64,000 nt of DNA from Granulicella sp. (GCA_027452215.1 DAIDGQ010000022.1:62001-126000), one strand, 5' to 3'. Positions 11,621 through 22,500 are shown, counted from the stretch's first letter. The notes: generated from the sequence alone by a model not told the origin. Made by a program: numbers and translations.

Positions 11621-12628
11621 ATGAAGACGAAGTTTCTAGCCTTGGTAACGTTGGCGGCGATGGCCGCGACCGCAGGAGCGCAGCATCTGACCGGAGCGGG
11701 CGGTACCTTCCCGAACCCGATCTATCAGCGCTGGTTTACGGAGTACAGTGCGTCGCATCCGGGCGTTCAGATCAACTATCAGTCGGTCGGGTCGGGTGCG
11801 GGGATTCGGCAGATCTCGCAGGGAATTGTGGACTTTGGTGCGTCGGATGGCCCGATGACCGACCAGCAACTGCAGGAGTCGAAGATCAAGCTGATCCATA
11901 TTCCGACGGTGCTGGGCGCGGTTGTTCCGAGCTATAACCTCCCGGGAGTGAATCAGGAGCTGCACTTCGCTCCGGATGTGATTGCGGATATTTATCTGGG
12001 CAAGATTACGAAGTGGAACGATCCCCGGTTGGCGAAGGACAATCCGGGAGTGTCGCTTCCCGATCACTCGATTCTTCCGGTGTATCGCTCGGACGGGTCG
12101 GGAACGAATTATATTTTCACTGACTTCCTGTCGAAGGTGAGCCCGGACTTCAAGACGAAGGTTGGAGTGAACACGTCGGTTCGCTGGCCGCTGGGTGTGG
12201 GACAGAAGGGCAATGAAGGCGTGGCCGGCATGGTGCGCAACAGCCCGTATTCGTTTGGATATGTGGAGCTGATCTACGCGGTGCAGAACAAGATGCTGTA
12301 TGGCGTGGTGAAGAATCCGGCGGGCAAGTGGGTGAAGGCTTCGACCGATACGGTGAGCGCGGCGGCGGCGGGTGCGGCGAAGAATATGCCGGCCGACTAC
12401 CGGGTGTCGATCACGAATGCTCCGGGAGCGGATTCGTATCCGATCTCGTCGTTCACGTGGCTGCTGATTCCGATCCAGTCGCAGGACGCGGCGAAGGGAA
12501 AAGTGCTGCATGACTTCCTGGAGTGGATGCTGGATCATGGCGAAGCAGAGGCTGCAAGCATGACCTATGCACCGCTGCCGGCTCCGGTGGTTGCACGGGT
12601 TCGCAAGTCGATCACGCAGATCCACTAA
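11621..12628 (+). CDS. pstS: Phosphate ABC transporter substrate-binding protein PstS
   Basis: A 335-residue periplasmic binding protein with a 20-residue signal peptide ending in AGA. The mature start, LTGAGGTFPNPIYQRW, is the conserved PstS opening whose backbone and side chains contact phosphate. Other family signatures are SVGSGAGIRQI, VDFGASDGPM, the hinge and phosphate-loop segment VYRSDGSGTNYIFTDFL, and KGNEGVAGMV. It delivers phosphate to PstCA. It is separated from pstC by a hairpin and a fresh Pho box, so it seems not to be simply the first gene of the pstCAB-phoU mRNA. Confidence 0.96.
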   Translation: MKTKFLALVTLAAMAATAGAQHLTGAGGTFPNPIYQRWFTEYSASHPGVQINYQSVGSGAGIRQISQGIVDFGASDGPMTDQQLQESKIKLIHIPTVLGAVVPSYNLPGVNQELHFAPDVIADIYLGKITKWNDPRLAKDNPGVSLPDHSILPVYRSDGSGTNYIFTDFLSKVSPDFKTKVGVNTSVRWPLGVGQKGNEGVAGMVRNSPYSFGYVELIYAVQNKMLYGVVKNPAGKWVKASTDTVSAAAAGAAKNMPADYRVSITNAPGADSYPISSFTWLLIPIQSQDAAKGKVLHDFLEWMLDHGEAEAASMTYAPLPAPVVARVRKSITQIH

Positions 12629-12662
12629 GGCGCGACGGTGACTGTGAGCGCACCGCACAATG

Positions 12663-12688
12663 GGGGCCTGGACGCAAGGACAGGCCCC
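12663..12688 (+). terminator. Hairpin terminator after pstS
   Basis: A perfect 8-bp stem, GGGGCCTG (12663-12670) and CAGGCCCC (12681-12688), encloses a 10-base loop and is followed by TCGCTCCGTTTG. It is strongly GC-paired but the downstream T-run is weak. It may partially end transcription, giving excess pstS mRNA over pstC. Confidence 0.55.
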
Positions 12689-12733
12689 TCGCTCCGTTTG
12701 AGATTACGCAAATTTTCAGTGTATTTCGATAAA

Positions 12734-12755
12734 ATTCACCTTCCATTCACATTCC
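12734..12755 (+). promoter_or_regulatory. Tandem Pho box upstream of pstC
   Basis: Two adjoining 11-mers, ATTCACCTTCC (12734-12744) and ATTCACATTCC (12745-12755), differ at one base and match the 11-bp direct-repeat geometry of PhoB sites. TTTAATAA follows directly, a plausible -10. An inverted repeat AGGGA-AGTTA-TCCCT (12771-12785) lies at the start of the leader, 9 bases before the ATG. This is the clearest copy of the motif in the window. Confidence 0.72.
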
Positions 12756-12793
12756 TTTAATAAAGTCGTTAGGGAAGTTATCCCTGTAAACCT

Positions 12794-13840
12794 ATGAACG
12801 AACCCGGCATTATTCCGCTCATTCAAACGCGAGTTCCGCAACAGCGAGAGCCAGACGGCACTGAGGTGCATGCTCCCGCGGTTCCGTCGGTGATCCGCAA
12901 CTTTCTGCGGGCCAAGAGTTCGGGGCGCATTGCGGATGGAGCGTTCGCCGGGGTGATGGTGCTGTGCGCGCTGAGCATCTTTGCGATTGTGGTGCTGATT
13001 GTCTTTGTGTTGGTGTCGGACTCTCGGCTATCGATTCATGCGTCGGGATGGAAGTTTTTTACGGGGCAGATATGGGACCCGGTGTCGGGGGACTTTGGTG
13101 CTCTGCCGTTCATCTATGGAACGGTGGTGTCGTCATTACTGGCGGTGGTGATGGCGGTGCCGCTGGCGCTGGCGGTGTCGATCTTTCTGCTGGATATCTG
13201 TCCGAAGTTTTTGCGGGGGCCAATCTCGTTCCTGACGGAGCTGCTGGCAGCGATTCCGAGCGTAGTTTATGGATTGTGGGGAGTGTTTGTGCTGGTGCCG
13301 ATTATCCGGGACCAGGTAGGGCCGGTGCTGGAGAAGTACCTGGGATGGACGGGTTTTTTTGTTGAGCCGAACTTTGGTGTCGGCATCTTTACGGCGAGCG
13401 TGATTCTGGCGATCATGATCTTTCCGGTGATCAGCTCGATCAGCCGGGATGTGATGCGGGCGGTGCCGGTGAATCAACGCGAAGCTGCGCTGGCGCTGGG
13501 AGCGACTCGGTGGGAGATGATCCGGATCAGCGTGCTGCGCAATGCGAGGATGGGCATTGTGGGGTCGGTGATTCTGGGTCTGGGGCGCGCGCTGGGCGAG
13601 ACGATGGCGGTGACGATGGTGATTGGAAATCATCCGGACATTGTGAAGAATCTTTTTGCTCCGGGCTATACGCTGGCGAGCGTGATCGCGAATGAGTTTA
13701 CCGAGGCGACGGGCGATCTGTATCTTAGCGCGCTGATTGAGGTTGGGCTGGCCCTGTTCCTGGTGACGATTGTGGTGAATGCGGTTGCGAGGCTGCTGGT
13801 GTGGGCGGTGACTCGCGGAAATACGGCGGGAGCGCACTGA
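12794..13840 (+). CDS. pstC: Phosphate ABC transporter permease PstC
   Basis: A 348-residue permease with six expected membrane helices. After a polar N-terminus of about 45 residues comes the first helix (GVMVLCALSIFAIVVLIVF). The cytoplasmic EAA loop with REAALALGATRWEMIRISVLRNARMGI is the ATPase-docking segment of binding-protein-dependent permeases, followed by GLGRALGETMAVTMVIGN typical of PstC. Its TGA overlaps the ATG of pstA by one base. No strong ribosome site precedes the ATG; a small hairpin lies just upstream. Confidence 0.95.
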   Translation: MNEPGIIPLIQTRVPQQREPDGTEVHAPAVPSVIRNFLRAKSSGRIADGAFAGVMVLCALSIFAIVVLIVFVLVSDSRLSIHASGWKFFTGQIWDPVSGDFGALPFIYGTVVSSLLAVVMAVPLALAVSIFLLDICPKFLRGPISFLTELLAAIPSVVYGLWGVFVLVPIIRDQVGPVLEKYLGWTGFFVEPNFGVGIFTASVILAIMIFPVISSISRDVMRAVPVNQREAALALGATRWEMIRISVLRNARMGIVGSVILGLGRALGETMAVTMVIGNHPDIVKNLFAPGYTLASVIANEFTEATGDLYLSALIEVGLALFLVTIVVNAVARLLVWAVTRGNTAGAH

Positions 13841-14727
13841 TGGGCTCGTTGCCGGTACGTTCGAAGGGTATGGAACGGTTGCTGACGCTGCGGCGCAGCG
13901 GGACCGACTATGTGGTGACGGGAGTGGCGATCCTCAGCACGGTGGTGGTGCTGGTTCCGTTGGTCGCGATCCTTGGCTACCTGATTTATAAAGGCGCGAG
14001 TTCGCTGAATCTTGCGTTCTTCACGCACGCTCCGGTTCCGGTTGAAGAGACGGGCGGGGGTATGGCGAACGCGATTGCGGGATCGGGTGTGATCCTGGGA
14101 TTGGCGAGTCTGCTGGGGATTCCGCTGGGGATTGGAGCGGGGGTGTACCTGGCGGAGTATGCGCGGGGTACGTGGCTTGGTGCCGCGGTCAGGTTTACGG
14201 CGGACGTGCTGAATGGAGTTCCATCGATTGTGATGGGCATTGCGGCGTACTCGTTGATTGTGGCGAAGCAGCATCATTTTTCGGGGCTTGCGGGTGGAGT
14301 GGCGCTGGCGATCATGATGGTGCCGACGGTGGCGAGGACTACGGAGGAGATGCTGGCGACGGTTCCGAATCCGGTTCGAGAAGCGGCGCTGGGGCTGGGG
14401 ATTCCGAAGTGGCGGACAGTGATTTCGGTGAGCCTTCGGACGGCGTCGCCGGGGATTATTACGGGCTGCATGCTGGCGTTTGCGCGAGTGGCGGGAGAGA
14501 CGGCGCCACTGCTGTTTACGGCGTTCGGGAACCAGTTTTGGAACTTCAACCTGAACCAGCCGATTGCGGCATTGCCGTTGCAGATTTTTGTGTACGCGAT
14601 CTCGCCGTATGATGAGTGGCACCGGTTGGCGTGGGCTGGAGCGCTGGTGTTGATTGTGATGATTATGGTTTCGGTGACGCTGGTGCGGATTTTTGCCAAC
14701 CGCGGCGCGCTCAAGGGAGGACATTAG
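13840..14727 (+). CDS. pstA: Phosphate ABC transporter permease PstA
   Basis: A 295-residue permease partner of PstC. The start ATG at 13840 shares its A with the pstC stop (TGATG), the usual arrangement for translational coupling; a frame continuing back to 13801 lies inside pstC. Hallmarks are [35 protein letters not shown], the EAA loop [29 protein letters not shown] and [14 protein letters not shown]. It forms the inner-membrane channel with PstC. Confidence 0.95.
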   Translation: MGSLPVRSKGMERLLTLRRSGTDYVVTGVAILSTVVVLVPLVAILGYLIYKGASSLNLAFFTHAPVPVEETGGGMANAIAGSGVILGLASLLGIPLGIGAGVYLAEYARGTWLGAAVRFTADVLNGVPSIVMGIAAYSLIVAKQHHFSGLAGGVALAIMMVPTVARTTEEMLATVPNPVREAALGLGIPKWRTVISVSLRTASPGIITGCMLAFARVAGETAPLLFTAFGNQFWNFNLNQPIAALPLQIFVYAISPYDEWHRLAWAGALVLIVMIMVSVTLVRIFANRGALKGGH

Positions 14728-15485
14728 TGGGAGTCGACATTCGCGTCGAGGATTTGAACGCATGGTATGGACCGGTGCACACGATTAAGGATGTGAGCCT
14801 GCACATTCCTGCCAATCATGCGACGGCGCTGATCGGGCCGTCGGGCTGCGGGAAGTCGACGTTTGTGCGCTGCCTGAACCGGATGCATGAGACGAATCCT
14901 TCGGCGAGGGCCGAGGGCACGGTGCGGATGGGGGATCTGGATATCTATAAAGACGCGACTCCGGTGGAGATTCGGCGACGCGTTGGGATGGTGTTCCAGC
15001 GGCCGAATCCGTTTCCGACGATGTCGATTTACGACAATGTGGCGAGCGGATTGAAGTTGAATGGGTTTCGGAAGAAGCGGGTTCTGGACGAGGTGGTGGA
15101 GCGGTCGCTGCGGCAGGCTGCGCTGTGGGACGAGGTGAAGGACGACCTGAAGAAGAAGTCGGGGGCGAGCATTTCTGGGGGCCAGCAGCAGAGGCTTTGC
15201 ATTGCTCGGGCGCTGGCGGTAGATCCTGAGGTGTTGCTGATGGATGAACCTGCGAGTGCGCTGGACCCGGTTTCGACTGCTAAGATTGAAGATCTGATCT
15301 TCAAACTGAAGAGCCAATACACTATTGTTATCGTGACGCATAATATGCAGCAGGCTGCGCGCGTTGCGGAGAACACTGGATTCTTCCTGATGGGCAAACT
15401 GGTGGAGTTTGCACCGACGACGAAGATATTCACCAACCCCTCGGACAAGCGAACTGAGGACTACATCACGGGGAGATTCGGATGA
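14727..15485 (+). CDS. pstB: Phosphate ABC transporter ATPase PstB
   Basis: A 252-residue ATPase. The start is GTG 14727, whose first G is the last base of the pstA stop TAG; GGGAGG at 14715-14720 is well placed for it. Walker A is GPSGCGKST (residues 37-45), the Q loop is [18 protein letters not shown] (PstB-specific), the signature is [15 protein letters not shown], Walker B is [13 protein letters not shown], and the H loop is [12 protein letters not shown]. It energises phosphate import and participates with PhoU in signalling to PhoR. Confidence 0.96.
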   Translation: MGVDIRVEDLNAWYGPVHTIKDVSLHIPANHATALIGPSGCGKSTFVRCLNRMHETNPSARAEGTVRMGDLDIYKDATPVEIRRRVGMVFQRPNPFPTMSIYDNVASGLKLNGFRKKRVLDEVVERSLRQAALWDEVKDDLKKKSGASISGGQQQRLCIARALAVDPEVLLMDEPASALDPVSTAKIEDLIFKLKSQYTIVIVTHNMQQAARVAENTGFFLMGKLVEFAPTTKIFTNPSDKRTEDYITGRFG

Positions 15486-16153
15486 TACGGATCAAATTTC
15501 AGCAGAGTCTCGATGAGTTGAAAGAGCGCTTGTTGGTGATGGCGGGCCTTGTAGAGCAGGCGATTCAGCGGTCGACAGAGGCGTATTCATCGCGCGATGA
15601 GGGGCTGTGCGAGCTGGTGCGGTTGTCAGAGCCGGCGATCAACCGGATGGAGCGCGAGATCGATGGGCTGGCGCTTGACCTGCTCGCGATGGAGCAGCCG
15701 ATGGCGGTGGATCTTCGCTTTATTCTGGCGGTGATTCGGATCAATGCTGACCTGGAGCGGGTGGGCGATCAGGCGGTAAATATTGCCGGACGGGTGCTCG
15801 ACCTGGGGACGCTGGCGAATGCGGACCTTCCGGTAGATATTCCCCGGCTGGCGTTGCTGGCAGCGGCGATGGTGCGCAAGGCGTTGCAGGCGTTCATCGA
15901 GGGCGATGCGGAGATGGCGCAGTCGGTGCTGCTGCTGGATGACCAGGTGGACGACCTGAATCGCGATGCGTTCCGGTCGCTTGGGAATTTGATTAAAGAG
16001 AAGCCGGAGTTGGCTCCGCAGGCTCTGAATGCGCTGATCATTTCGCGCAACCTGGAGCGTGTGGGGGACCATGCGACGAATATTGCTGAGGATGTTATTT
16101 TCTGGGTTCGTGGAGCGGATGTGCGGCACCACAGCATGGAAGAGGCTGACTGA
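15482..16153 (+). CDS. phoU: PhoU phosphate signalling regulator
   Basis: A 223-residue, all-helical protein with two PhoU repeats. Metal-binding E/D motifs of the family occur as [28 protein letters not shown] and, in repeat two, [19 protein letters not shown]. It links the Pst transporter to PhoR and restrains phosphate uptake and Pho gene expression when phosphate is plentiful. ATG 15482 overlaps the pstB stop (ATGA), so it is the last gene of the coupled pstCAB-phoU unit. Confidence 0.95.
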   Translation: MIRIKFQQSLDELKERLLVMAGLVEQAIQRSTEAYSSRDEGLCELVRLSEPAINRMEREIDGLALDLLAMEQPMAVDLRFILAVIRINADLERVGDQAVNIAGRVLDLGTLANADLPVDIPRLALLAAAMVRKALQAFIEGDAEMAQSVLLLDDQVDDLNRDAFRSLGNLIKEKPELAPQALNALIISRNLERVGDHATNIAEDVIFWVRGADVRHHSMEEAD

Positions 16154-16261
16154 CGCGGTACGCGGGTGGGCTGCAAAAGCCGGGTTGCTAGAGCGGTGCT
16201 GCCAGGCTGTGGGTGCGGGCGGTGGTGGGACGTCTGGATGCGTTCCGATATATAAAGACGT

Positions 16262-19237
16262 ATGCGATTTTTCCTGTCTGCCAAGGCTTCCGCAGCGCTT
16301 GTTGTGCTGTCCGTCAGTGTCGGTGTTTGTGCGCAAACGTTGAACAGCGACTATGCTCGCGATCCACATCAAGCGGTGGATCAGGAGTATACGAAGAAGA
16401 TCCATGACTATACGACGGACCCGTCGTTTCTATCTCCGCTGGTGGAGTATTTGCCGGCGTCGACGACGGTGCCGACTCCGGCGAAGGTGCTGGGGGATGT
16501 GTCGGGCGCGCCGAACATGCTGCCGTATGCGGAGGACGTGTACAAGTATTTCCGGATGCTGGCGGCGAGCTCTCCTCGGGTGCAGGTGTTCACGATTGGG
16601 CACACGGAGGAGGGCCGCGAGATGATTGCGGCGGCGATCGCGGACGAGAGTTTGCTGAAGGGCATGAAGGAGAATGACGAGCGGTTGGGGAAGCTGGCGG
16701 ATCCTCGCACGATTGGGATGGATGATGCGAAGGCGAAGCCGCTGATTGATGCGTCGTACCCGGTGTACTACATTACGGGGACGATCCATTCGCCGGAGAC
16801 GGGAGCTCCGACGGCGCTGATGGAGATGGCGTACCGGCTGGCGGTGGATGATTCTCCGTACATCAAATACATTCGGTCGCACATGATCGTGCTGATTACT
16901 CCGGTGGTGGAGGTGGATGGGCGCGATCGGATGGTGGACATTTACAAGTGGCACAAGGCGAACCCGGGGAAGGACTGGCCGCGGCTGACGTATTGGGGAC
17001 ATTACGTTGCGCACGATAATAACCGCGATGCGATGGGGATGACGCTGGACCTGACGCAGAATGTGCTGAATACCTATGTGGGTTGGCATGCGCAGGTGCT
17101 GCATGATCTGCATGAGTCGGTGCCGTTTCTCTATGACAATACGGTGGGCGATGGGCCGTACAACGCGTGGATCGATCCGATGCTGGCGGATGAGTGGGCG
17201 GAGCTGGGATGGAACAACGTTGCGCAGATGCAGAATTTTGGAATGCCCGGCGTATTTACGCATGGGGACTTCGATACGTGGAGCCCGGGGTATCTGATGT
17301 TTCTTGCCGGGCTGCATAACGGCATCAGCCGGCTGTATGAGACGTTCGGCAACGGAGGCGCGGATACGGAGAAGCGCATTTTGTCGCCGGAGGAGTACTC
17401 GCGGACCTGGTATCGGCAGAATCCTCCGCTGCCGGTGGTGATGTGGTCGCAGCGGGACAACAATAATTATGAAGAGAGCGCGCTGCTATCGACGCTGTCG
17501 TACTTCTCGAAGAACACGCATCATTTTCTGGAGGACTACTACGAGAAGAGCAAGCGGTCGGTGTTGAAGCCGACGGTGGAGGGTCCGGCTGCCTATGTTC
17601 TTCCGGCGAATGAGGCGGAGTTGAACCGCCAGGTGCAGTTGCTGGAGGTGCTGAAGAAACAGCATGTCGAGGTTAGCCAACTTGCTGCTGCGACGATGGC
17701 GAATGTGCCGGGAGCCAAGCGTGGAGATAAGCCGACACAGGAGGTATTTCCTGCAGGCAGCTTCGTGGTGCGGCTCGATCAACCGTACTCACGCATTGCG
17801 GATGCGCTGCTGGATACGCAGTACTGGGCTCCGGATGATGCGCAGAAGCATGCATATGACGACACGGGATGGTCGTTCACGCAGCTGTTCAATTTGAAAG
17901 TGGCGCGGGTGACGGACCCGGCGATCCTGGCGGCGAAGATGACGCCTGTGGATGACCCGGCCAGCGTGTCGGGCAAGGTGAGTGGAGCGGGCTCGGTAGT
18001 GGCGGTGGCGAATACGGGACAGAGCTCGCTGCTGGCGCTGGTGTACAAGCTGAAGGACGCACATGTGGCTGTTGCGCAGAAGGAGTTTGATGCGGCGGGG
18101 AAGCATTTTGGTGCAGGATCGTTGTTGATCAGCGACGCTTCGGATGCCGCGTTGACTCCTGCGCTGAAGGAGCTTTCGCTGGATGCGGTGCGGCTGGGGG
18201 CGATGCCTTCGGTGGCAAGCCATGTGGTGACGGCACCTCGGATTGCGTTCATGCACACGTGGCAGGGGACGCAGACCGAGGGCTGGTGGAGGTATGAGTT
18301 TGACCACGCGGGCGTGCCGTTCAAGTACATCAGCACGCAGACTGTGGCGGGGGAGGATGACCTGCGGAGCAAGTACGACGTGATCGTGTTTGCTCCGGTG
18401 GGACGAGCTTCGTCGCAGGATATTTTGAATGGGACACCGATGTATGGGAACGCGTTGCCGTGGCAGAAGACGGAGTTGACTCCGAATCTTGGGCTGCTGG
18501 ATTCGACGGCTGATACTCGGCCAGGTTTGGGATCTGCAGGGCTTGAGCACCTTCGTTCGTTTGTGAAGCAGGGAGGCTTGCTGATCACGTGCGAGGATAC
18601 GGCGCAGTTTGCGATTGAGAGCGGCCTGGCGCCGGGAGTGTCGGTTGCGAAGGGTGGCGCGCGGGTGACTGGGTCGGTGCTGAATACGGTGATGGTGGCC
18701 CCGAATGATCCGGTGGCGTGGGGCCTGGGAGCTTCGGTTCCGGTGATGAGCTCGAACGGAATGGCGTTCGACATTAGCAATACGGAAGGGCGCGGAGGAG
18801 CGAGGCGACTGCTGATGGACCCCTACACGCAGCGGCCGACGGGGAGAGGCAGCGTGGAGGACAGCGATGTTGTGCAGGGACGGAAGGATGTGGAGCCCGA
18901 ACCTTTGCCGAAGCCGAAGCCGTGGGAAGCGATGCCGCTGAATGAAGAGCAGATGCGCAATAATCCGGCGGTGATCCCGGTGGCTCTGCGGCCGGAGGTG
19001 ATCTTGCGGTTCGCGGATGCGAAGGGGATGCTGCTGTCGGGTCTGCTGGATAATGCGAGCTCGATTGCGGAACACGCGATTGTTGTAGACGCACATCTGG
19101 GCGAGGGCAACGTGCTGCTGTTTGCAAATAATCCGGTGTATCGCGGAGAGACGGTGGGGAGCTATCCGCTGGTGTTCAACGCGATCCTGAACTTCCAGCA
19201 TCTGGGGCGCCCGGTGCAGTCGGGGGCGGGTAAGTAG
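16262..19237 (+). CDS. Exported M14-family zinc carboxypeptidase-like protein
   Basis: 991 residues with a signal peptide ending near GVCAQ. The M14 domain occupies about residues 85-370. It has the zinc motif H176-SPE179, an HDNNRD segment (251-256) carrying the Asn/Arg that hold the substrate carboxylate, and the third zinc His284 in DLHES. Residues beyond about 420 form a long C-terminal region, part of it (around ITCEDTAQFAIESG) resembling a class-I glutamine-amidotransferase-like fold often seen in these large M14 proteins. It probably trims peptides in the periplasm. It starts 108 bases after phoU, without a Pho box that I could see, and ends in a hairpin. Confidence 0.85.
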   Translation: MRFFLSAKASAALVVLSVSVGVCAQTLNSDYARDPHQAVDQEYTKKIHDYTTDPSFLSPLVEYLPASTTVPTPAKVLGDVSGAPNMLPYAEDVYKYFRMLAASSPRVQVFTIGHTEEGREMIAAAIADESLLKGMKENDERLGKLADPRTIGMDDAKAKPLIDASYPVYYITGTIHSPETGAPTALMEMAYRLAVDDSPYIKYIRSHMIVLITPVVEVDGRDRMVDIYKWHKANPGKDWPRLTYWGHYVAHDNNRDAMGMTLDLTQNVLNTYVGWHAQVLHDLHESVPFLYDNTVGDGPYNAWIDPMLADEWAELGWNNVAQMQNFGMPGVFTHGDFDTWSPGYLMFLAGLHNGISRLYETFGNGGADTEKRILSPEEYSRTWYRQNPPLPVVMWSQRDNNNYEESALLSTLSYFSKNTHHFLEDYYEKSKRSVLKPTVEGPAAYVLPANEAELNRQVQLLEVLKKQHVEVSQLAAATMANVPGAKRGDKPTQEVFPAGSFVVRLDQPYSRIADALLDTQYWAPDDAQKHAYDDTGWSFTQLFNLKVARVTDPAILAAKMTPVDDPASVSGKVSGAGSVVAVANTGQSSLLALVYKLKDAHVAVAQKEFDAAGKHFGAGSLLISDASDAALTPALKELSLDAVRLGAMPSVASHVVTAPRIAFMHTWQGTQTEGWWRYEFDHAGVPFKYISTQTVAGEDDLRSKYDVIVFAPVGRASSQDILNGTPMYGNALPWQKTELTPNLGLLDSTADTRPGLGSAGLEHLRSFVKQGGLLITCEDTAQFAIESGLAPGVSVAKGGARVTGSVLNTVMVAPNDPVAWGLGASVPVMSSNGMAFDISNTEGRGGARRLLMDPYTQRPTGRGSVEDSDVVQGRKDVEPEPLPKPKPWEAMPLNEEQMRNNPAVIPVALRPEVILRFADAKGMLLSGLLDNASSIAEHAIVVDAHLGEGNVLLFANNPVYRGETVGSYPLVFNAILNFQHLGRPVQSGAGK

Positions 19238-19266
19238 CGGCGTAAAAGGCAGTTGCGGGCGTGCGA

Positions 19267-19286
19267 AGAGGGCGGGGTGGCCCTCT
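19267..19286 (+). terminator. Hairpin after the M14 peptidase gene
   Basis: AGAGGGC (19267-19273) pairs perfectly with GCCCTCT (19280-19286) around a six-base loop, 30 bases after the stop. No T-run follows, so termination is only suggested. Confidence 0.4.
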
Positions 19287-19398
19287 CCGGTACGGCTTCG
19301 AAGCGGGATGGGAGGGGCCGGTGCGGAGGGCGTCCGTCCGATAATCGGGCTAGCACTGAGCGATTCGATCAGTTACATTTTCGAGATATTGCAATCGG

Positions 19399-19409
19399 AT
19401 TCACCTTCC
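19399..19409 (+). promoter_or_regulatory. Candidate Pho box in the 310-base leader of the Oar-like receptor
   Basis: ATTCACCTTCC is identical to the first Pho box unit in front of pstC and is followed by TGTAAAA, a possible -10. It lies about 140 bases before the receptor ATG, in a 310-base gap (19238-19547) that otherwise holds only the hairpin at 19267-19286 and a good Shine-Dalgarno, GGAGGA, at 19534-19539. The exact repeat suggests that this receptor belongs to the phosphate regulon. Confidence 0.5.
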
Positions 19410-19547
19410 TGTAAAAAAGTAGACATCCTTAAAGTACGAAGCCCGCACTCAGATCGTTTGTGGATGGTGGGCTGAACCATATTGATTTCTATTCGAGCCA
19501 ATAATTGGGCCGAGTCAAGCTATTAACTCTTTTGGAGGAAGCTTTTG

Positions 19548-22500
19548 ATGAGACGCATTGGTGTACTCGCCGCATTATTTCTACTCTCAATTTGTGTGGC
19601 AACCGAGTTTGCGCAGAATGCGACGACCTCGTTGCGAGGCGTGGTCAAGGACCCGAGCGGTGCTGTGGTTCCGGGGGCAACGATCACGTTGAATGCTCCG
19701 GCAACAGGGCAGACGCTGACGGCGACTTCGAAGGCTAGCGGCGAATATCAGTTGCAGCAGATTCCTCCTGCAAAGTACACGATCACGGTGACGGCACCGG
19801 GCTTTGGCAGCCAGACGAAGAAGGCCGAGCTGCTGGTGGATCAGCCGGCGACGATCGACTTTGCGCTTTCGGTGATGGGCTCGAACGAGGTGGTGGACGT
19901 AACAGAGGCCGCGCAGACGCTGAATACTATGGATGCGTCGCTGGGTGGAGCGACGGACAATGCGACGATTCAGGCGCTGCCGAGCGAAGAGCGTAATGTG
20001 CCGGATCTGCTTTCACTGCAGCCGGGCGTCTTTTTTCTTCCTCCACCAAGCAATCCGGCCTTAGCTGATAGCCGCACGGGCGCGGTGAACGGCGGTCGTT
20101 CGGATCAAGGTAACATCACGCTGGACGGTGTGGACGATAACGACCAAGTGCGTGGTTTGGCCTTCACGGGAGTGCTGCGCGAGACTCAGGATTCGGTGGA
20201 GGAGTTCAGGGTAACGACGAGCAACGCGGATGCGGATGCCGGGCGGTCGTCGGGAGCGCAGGTGTCGCTGGTGACGAAGTCGGGCACGAACAAATTTCAT
20301 GGAGCGACGTATGAGTATTTTCGTCCTTCCAATACGGTCTCGAATGATTACTTCAATAAGCAGGCACAGTTGTCGAGCGGACTCGATAACCGTCCTCCCA
20401 AGAAGATCCGCAACATCTTCGGTGCCGATCTGGGCGGCCCAATCTTCAAGGACAAGCTCTTCTTCTTTGCGAACTACGAGGGCGAGCGCATAGCAGAGAG
20501 CGCGATTGTGAATCAGACGGTGCCGACGGCCTCTTATCAGCAGGGCGTTATCCAGTACATAGGGGACAATAATTCCGGTGCGACGGAGACAGACACGATT
20601 ACTCCGGCACAGGTGGCTATGCTGGATGCTGCTTGCGCGGTCTGTAACACGACGGCGTACCCGAACCCTCCGGGTCCTAACCCGAACTCTCTGGCGCTGT
20701 TCAACTCGATGCCTGCGGCGAACGGAACGAGTCTGGGCGATGGGTTGAATGAAGGCTCTTACACTTTTTCGTCGCCCAATCCGAAGACGCTGAATACGAC
20801 GATCGTTCGCATCGACTGGGTGCCTTCGACGAGCCAGAGGATCTTCGCGCGCGGCAACCTGCAGAAGGATACGACGGGTAATACGGAACAGTTTCCTGGG
20901 CAGGGGCCGTCATCAAAGATCATCGACAATACGAAGGGTATGACGTTCGGAGATACGTGGACGATCAACCAGAATATTGTGAATGACATTCGCTATGGAT
21001 ACATTCGCCAAGGTTACGGTGATATTGGCGTGGGATCCGGGGATTATGTTGACTTCCGCTTTCTGAGCACACCAACGGCCGAGACACGGAATACGATCGT
21101 GAGCGTTCCGGTCAATAACATTGTGGACAACTTCTCGATAACGAAGGGGAAGCACAATATCGAGATTGGAGTGAACTGGCGGCTTATCTATCAGAATCGG
21201 ACTTCGAACAACAGCTCGTTCAATGGTGCGAGCACGAATCCGTACTGGCTGAAGGGCAACCCACCTGATCCGTCGACGCTGGGATTGAATCCAGTGGATG
21301 GTGGTTTCCAGAACTCGTATGAAATTGCGTACGCGAACCTGATTGGTACGGTACCGTCGTCCACCGTGGTGTCGAATTATGACATCACGAGTGCTAGCAG
21401 TGCGACGCTGTTGACGGACGGTACTCCGCTGGCTCGCCACTTCAAGGCGAACGAGTATGAAGCGTATGCACAGGACTCATGGCGCGTATTGCCGAACCTG
21501 ACCATTACGGCAGGTGTCCGGTATACGATCCTGCAAACTCCTTACGAAACGACAGGCCAACAGGTTGCTCCGACCATCGACACGAATGCGTGGTATCTGC
21601 AGCGTGAGACCGCGGCGTTGCAGGGACAGGTCTATGAGCCGGACCTCACCTTTGCTCCGAGTGGAAAGTTCTACAACAAGCCTGGGTTCTATCCTGAGAA
21701 CAAGAACAATATCGCTCCTCGCTTTGCGATTGTTTACTCGCCGGATACGAAGACGACGTTTCGCGCCGGTGCCGGTATCTATTACGACCACTTTGGCGAG
21801 GGACTGATTAACACCTTTGATCAGAATGGGTCTTTTGGTATTTCGAGCGCTGTCACCAATCCTGCGGGCACGGAGACGGTCGAAGGGGCGCCACGTTTTA
21901 CCGGTCGGCATAACATTCCTGCGGGTGTGAATCCGCTGGTCTCTCCGTCAACCGAGACGTTCCCTTTCACGGCGCCGCTGGGCAACTTCGCGATCACGTG
22001 GGGGATGGATAATCATTTGAAGACGCCTTACACGGAGGCGTTCGATGCGTCTATGCAGCATGAGTTTCCCGGCGGCTTCACGTTCGAGATGGCTTATGTT
22101 GGACGGCTGGGCAATCACCTGCTGCAGAGCTTGGACCTTGCCGAGCCGGTGGACTATACCGATCCGCTGGGCGGCGGCGATTACTATAACGCCGGAGGCC
22201 AGTTGTCCAAGGATGTTGATGAGCATGGGGGCAATGTGAATGCGACCGTGCAGACCATCCCTTATTTTGAGAATGTGTTTCCGTTCATGCAGAACATCGT
22301 GTTGACGGATCCCAAAACCGGTGCGGTTACTTATGACGGATCGGGAAAATCCGCTACGCAGAATATCTACACGTTGGAGTGGGCGCCGTATCGTTACACG
22401 TATGGTGAGACGACGTCTCTGGCAGACTTAGATTTCTTCTGCGTGTATGCGTGCCCGCAGTCGAAGTTCTGGCAGGACCAATTCTCCTCGCTGTATGCGC

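Noticed and set aside
11636-12658. Long arginine-rich frame opposite pstS
   Set aside because: It is the antisense shadow of pstS, typical of GC-rich DNA, with no domain.
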